From positions 1-6,306 of the forward strand of contig JAOZSP010000101.1 in assembly GCA_029939615.1 (NCBI GenBank): a stretch of 6,306 nt of DNA, in the 5' to 3' direction. The DNA is from Candidatus Izemoplasma sp. GTDB taxonomy: Bacteria > Bacillota_I > Bacilli_A > Izemoplasmatales > Izemoplasmataceae. This document shows positions 5,930 to 6,306 of this stretch, one piece after another. Position 1 is the first letter of the stretch. Each line of letters opens with the position of its first letter. The notes under the pieces are model-generated. The model made no database searches. It saw nothing but the letters and a program-made list of their open reading frames with translations, and was not told the origin of the DNA. The position numbers and the translations under genes are program-made.

Positions 5930-5966
5930 AAAAACAGTGAGATCATATAGATTTTACTGTTTTTTT
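5930..5966 (+). terminator. Intrinsic terminator of the lipase-like hydrolase
   Basis: AAAAACAGT (5930-5938) pairs with ACTGTTTTT (5956-5964) around a 17-nt loop, and the T-run totals seven (5960-5966). It lies 75 nt past the stop codon. The stem has only four strong A/C/G/T pairs beyond the A:T base, so it is modest in strength, but position and T-tract are right. The 74 nt between the stop and the hairpin hold nothing recognisable. Confidence 0.75.
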
Positions 5967-5987
5967 CAATTTTCAGCAAAGTAAAGG

Positions 5988-6008
5988 ACCAAATTAAATA
6001 AATTTGGT
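5988..6008. repeat. Perfect 8-bp inverted repeat with 5-nt loop
   Basis: ACCAAATT (5988-5995) and AATTTGGT (6001-6008) are perfectly complementary around AAATA. No T-run follows, so it is not a terminator. It lies between the hydrolase terminator and the intron-protein fragment, close to where the intron remnant must begin. It may be chance in AT-rich DNA. Confidence 0.35.
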
Positions 6009-6023
6009 TAGATACATAAGTAA

Positions 6024-6260
6024 TGGAAGAAATCGCTAACCATAATAAAGAACCGAACAAGGCTTAACAAGGTTTTTAACAATGGATTTGACGAGGAAAG
6101 TATATTTAAAGTAGCACACAGTAGTTATGGTCCGTATAAAAGGGCTTCAATGAACGTGTGTAACTTTATTCTTTCGCCTAAAGTATTAGAAAGGCCAAAC
6201 CCAAAAGAAAATAGGCAAGGATTAATAAATCCTTATACCTATTACCTTAATAGTATTTAA
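6024..6260 (+). pseudogene. C-terminal remnant of a group II intron-encoded protein (maturase)
   Basis: A frame with no start codon at its head is open from a TGG at 6024 (preceded by TAA at 6021) to a TAA at 6258, about 78 codons. It begins WKKSLTIIKNR, continues NNGFDEESIFKVAHSSYGPY and KRASMNVCNFILSPKVLE, and ends GLINPYTYYLNSI. The pattern 'W+k...k.R...L...G......+.A.ss.G.y+.a......l' followed by a terminal 'GL...Y.YY' resembles the end of group II intron maturases. Upstream in another frame INLVRYI (5998-6018) would continue the protein leftwards, suggesting a frameshift, and stops appear on both sides. The reverse transcriptase domain is absent. Recognition is from motif memory only. 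An unrelated small ORF is the main alternative, but the domain V hairpin next to it makes that less likely. Confidence 0.55.
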
Positions 6261-6279
6261 TTTGGAATATATAATTGAA

Positions 6280-6306
6280 CCGCCGTATACGGTTCCGTAT
6301 GTACGG
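6280..6306 (+). ncRNA. Group II intron domain V hairpin, cut by window end
   Basis: The bases fold as domain V should. There is a lower strand CCGCCGTA (6280-6287) and an upper helix TACG/CGTA (6288-6291 and 6296-6299) capped by a four-base GTTC loop. A two-base TG bulge on the 3' side (6300-6301) is followed by TACGG (6302-6306), which closes five pairs of the lower helix. The presumed catalytic triad is CGC at 6281-6283 (counted from the second base of the lower strand). The remaining three pairs would need TGG immediately after the window. The 3'-side dinucleotide bulge and tetraloop are the diagnostic layout of this domain. The loop is GTTC rather than the commoner GNRA or GAAC, which may be a decay mutation. 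Confidence 0.65.

Larger units (their letters stand above)
6004..6306 (+). mobile_element. Decayed 3' portion of a group II intron
   Basis: Two elements in the expected order and spacing support this call: a C-terminal reading-frame fragment of an intron-encoded reverse transcriptase/maturase (6024-6260) and, 19 nt after its stop, a domain V hairpin (from 6280). The start near 6004 is approximate. It rests on a short frame-shifted piece (LVRYI, 6004-6018) that may precede the fragment. No GTGCG-type 5' splice end, domain I, or reverse transcriptase core is present between the hydrolase terminator and the fragment, so the copy is truncated at its 5' side. The 3' end lies beyond the window. An intact neighbouring copy could only be excluded by seeing the flanking sequence. 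Confidence 0.6.

Noticed and set aside
6006..6041. GGTTAG (6006-6011) and CTAACC (6036-6041) inverted repeat
   Set aside because: The 6-bp arms with a 24-nt loop lie inside the presumed coding remnant, so this is likely chance and not a folded intron element.
6023..6067. Short peptide frame beginning ATG at 6023
   Set aside because: Fourteen codons, no ribosome binding site, and it overlaps the maturase-like frame that has family resemblance.
1..6306. tRNA, rRNA, CRISPR array, riboswitch or toxin-antitoxin and defence genes
   Set aside because: No cloverleaf, repeat-spacer pattern, long structured leader or recognisable defence domain was seen on either strand. The intergenic gaps are short and accounted for by promoters and terminators.

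Overview
The window is AT-rich and bacterial, with strong AGGAGG-type ribosome binding sites, tightly spaced genes and A+T-rich intrinsic terminators. Protein similarities (long-form thymidylate synthase, Firmicutes-type glycerol kinase, a short SsbB-like SSB, the LemA + DUF3137 pair) point to a low-GC member of the Bacillota. It is possibly a Mollicutes-side lineage that keeps the standard code (Acholeplasma/Izemoplasma/Haloplasma-like), but that placement is inference. TGA serves as a stop in several genes (the small membrane protein, ssb, the DUF3137 gene, glpK) and Trp is written TGG, which argues against code-4 mycoplasmas.

Layout. From 1 to 4829 everything is on the minus strand. (i) 1-1187: a small two-helix membrane protein, thyA and the first codons of folA form an operon read leftwards. 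It has an extended -10 promoter at 1219-1227, and the thyA stop and folA start share a base. (ii) 1319-1651: a lone short ssb with a perfect Shine-Dalgarno and its own hairpin-plus-T8 terminator. (iii) 1833-3274: a DUF3137 membrane protein and lemA form a coupled pair with a promoter at 3293 and a 13-bp hairpin terminator at 1728-1760. (iv) 3339-4829: glpK, starting at TTG. A 96-nt divergent promoter region then leads to a plus-strand monoacylglycerol-lipase-like alpha/beta hydrolase (4926-5855) with its own terminator (5930-5966). (v) The last ~300 bases hold what looks like the decayed 3' end of a group II intron: a C-terminal fragment of the intron-encoded protein (6024-6260) and a domain V hairpin cut by the window edge (6280-6306).

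How the genes work together. ThyA makes dTMP and dihydrofolate and FolA recycles the dihydrofolate, so their coupling is the classic thymidylate cycle. The divergent hydrolase/glpK pair could release glycerol from monoacylglycerols and phosphorylate it, although no glpF or glpO/glpD is visible here. LemA and its DUF3137 partner are a recurrent envelope-associated pair of unknown function.

Most of the window is ordinary housekeeping DNA. I found no convincing new system. The points most worth checking are the intron remnant, the loss in GlpK of the histidine that HPr phosphorylates in other Firmicutes, the uniformly short leaders, and several start-codon choices.
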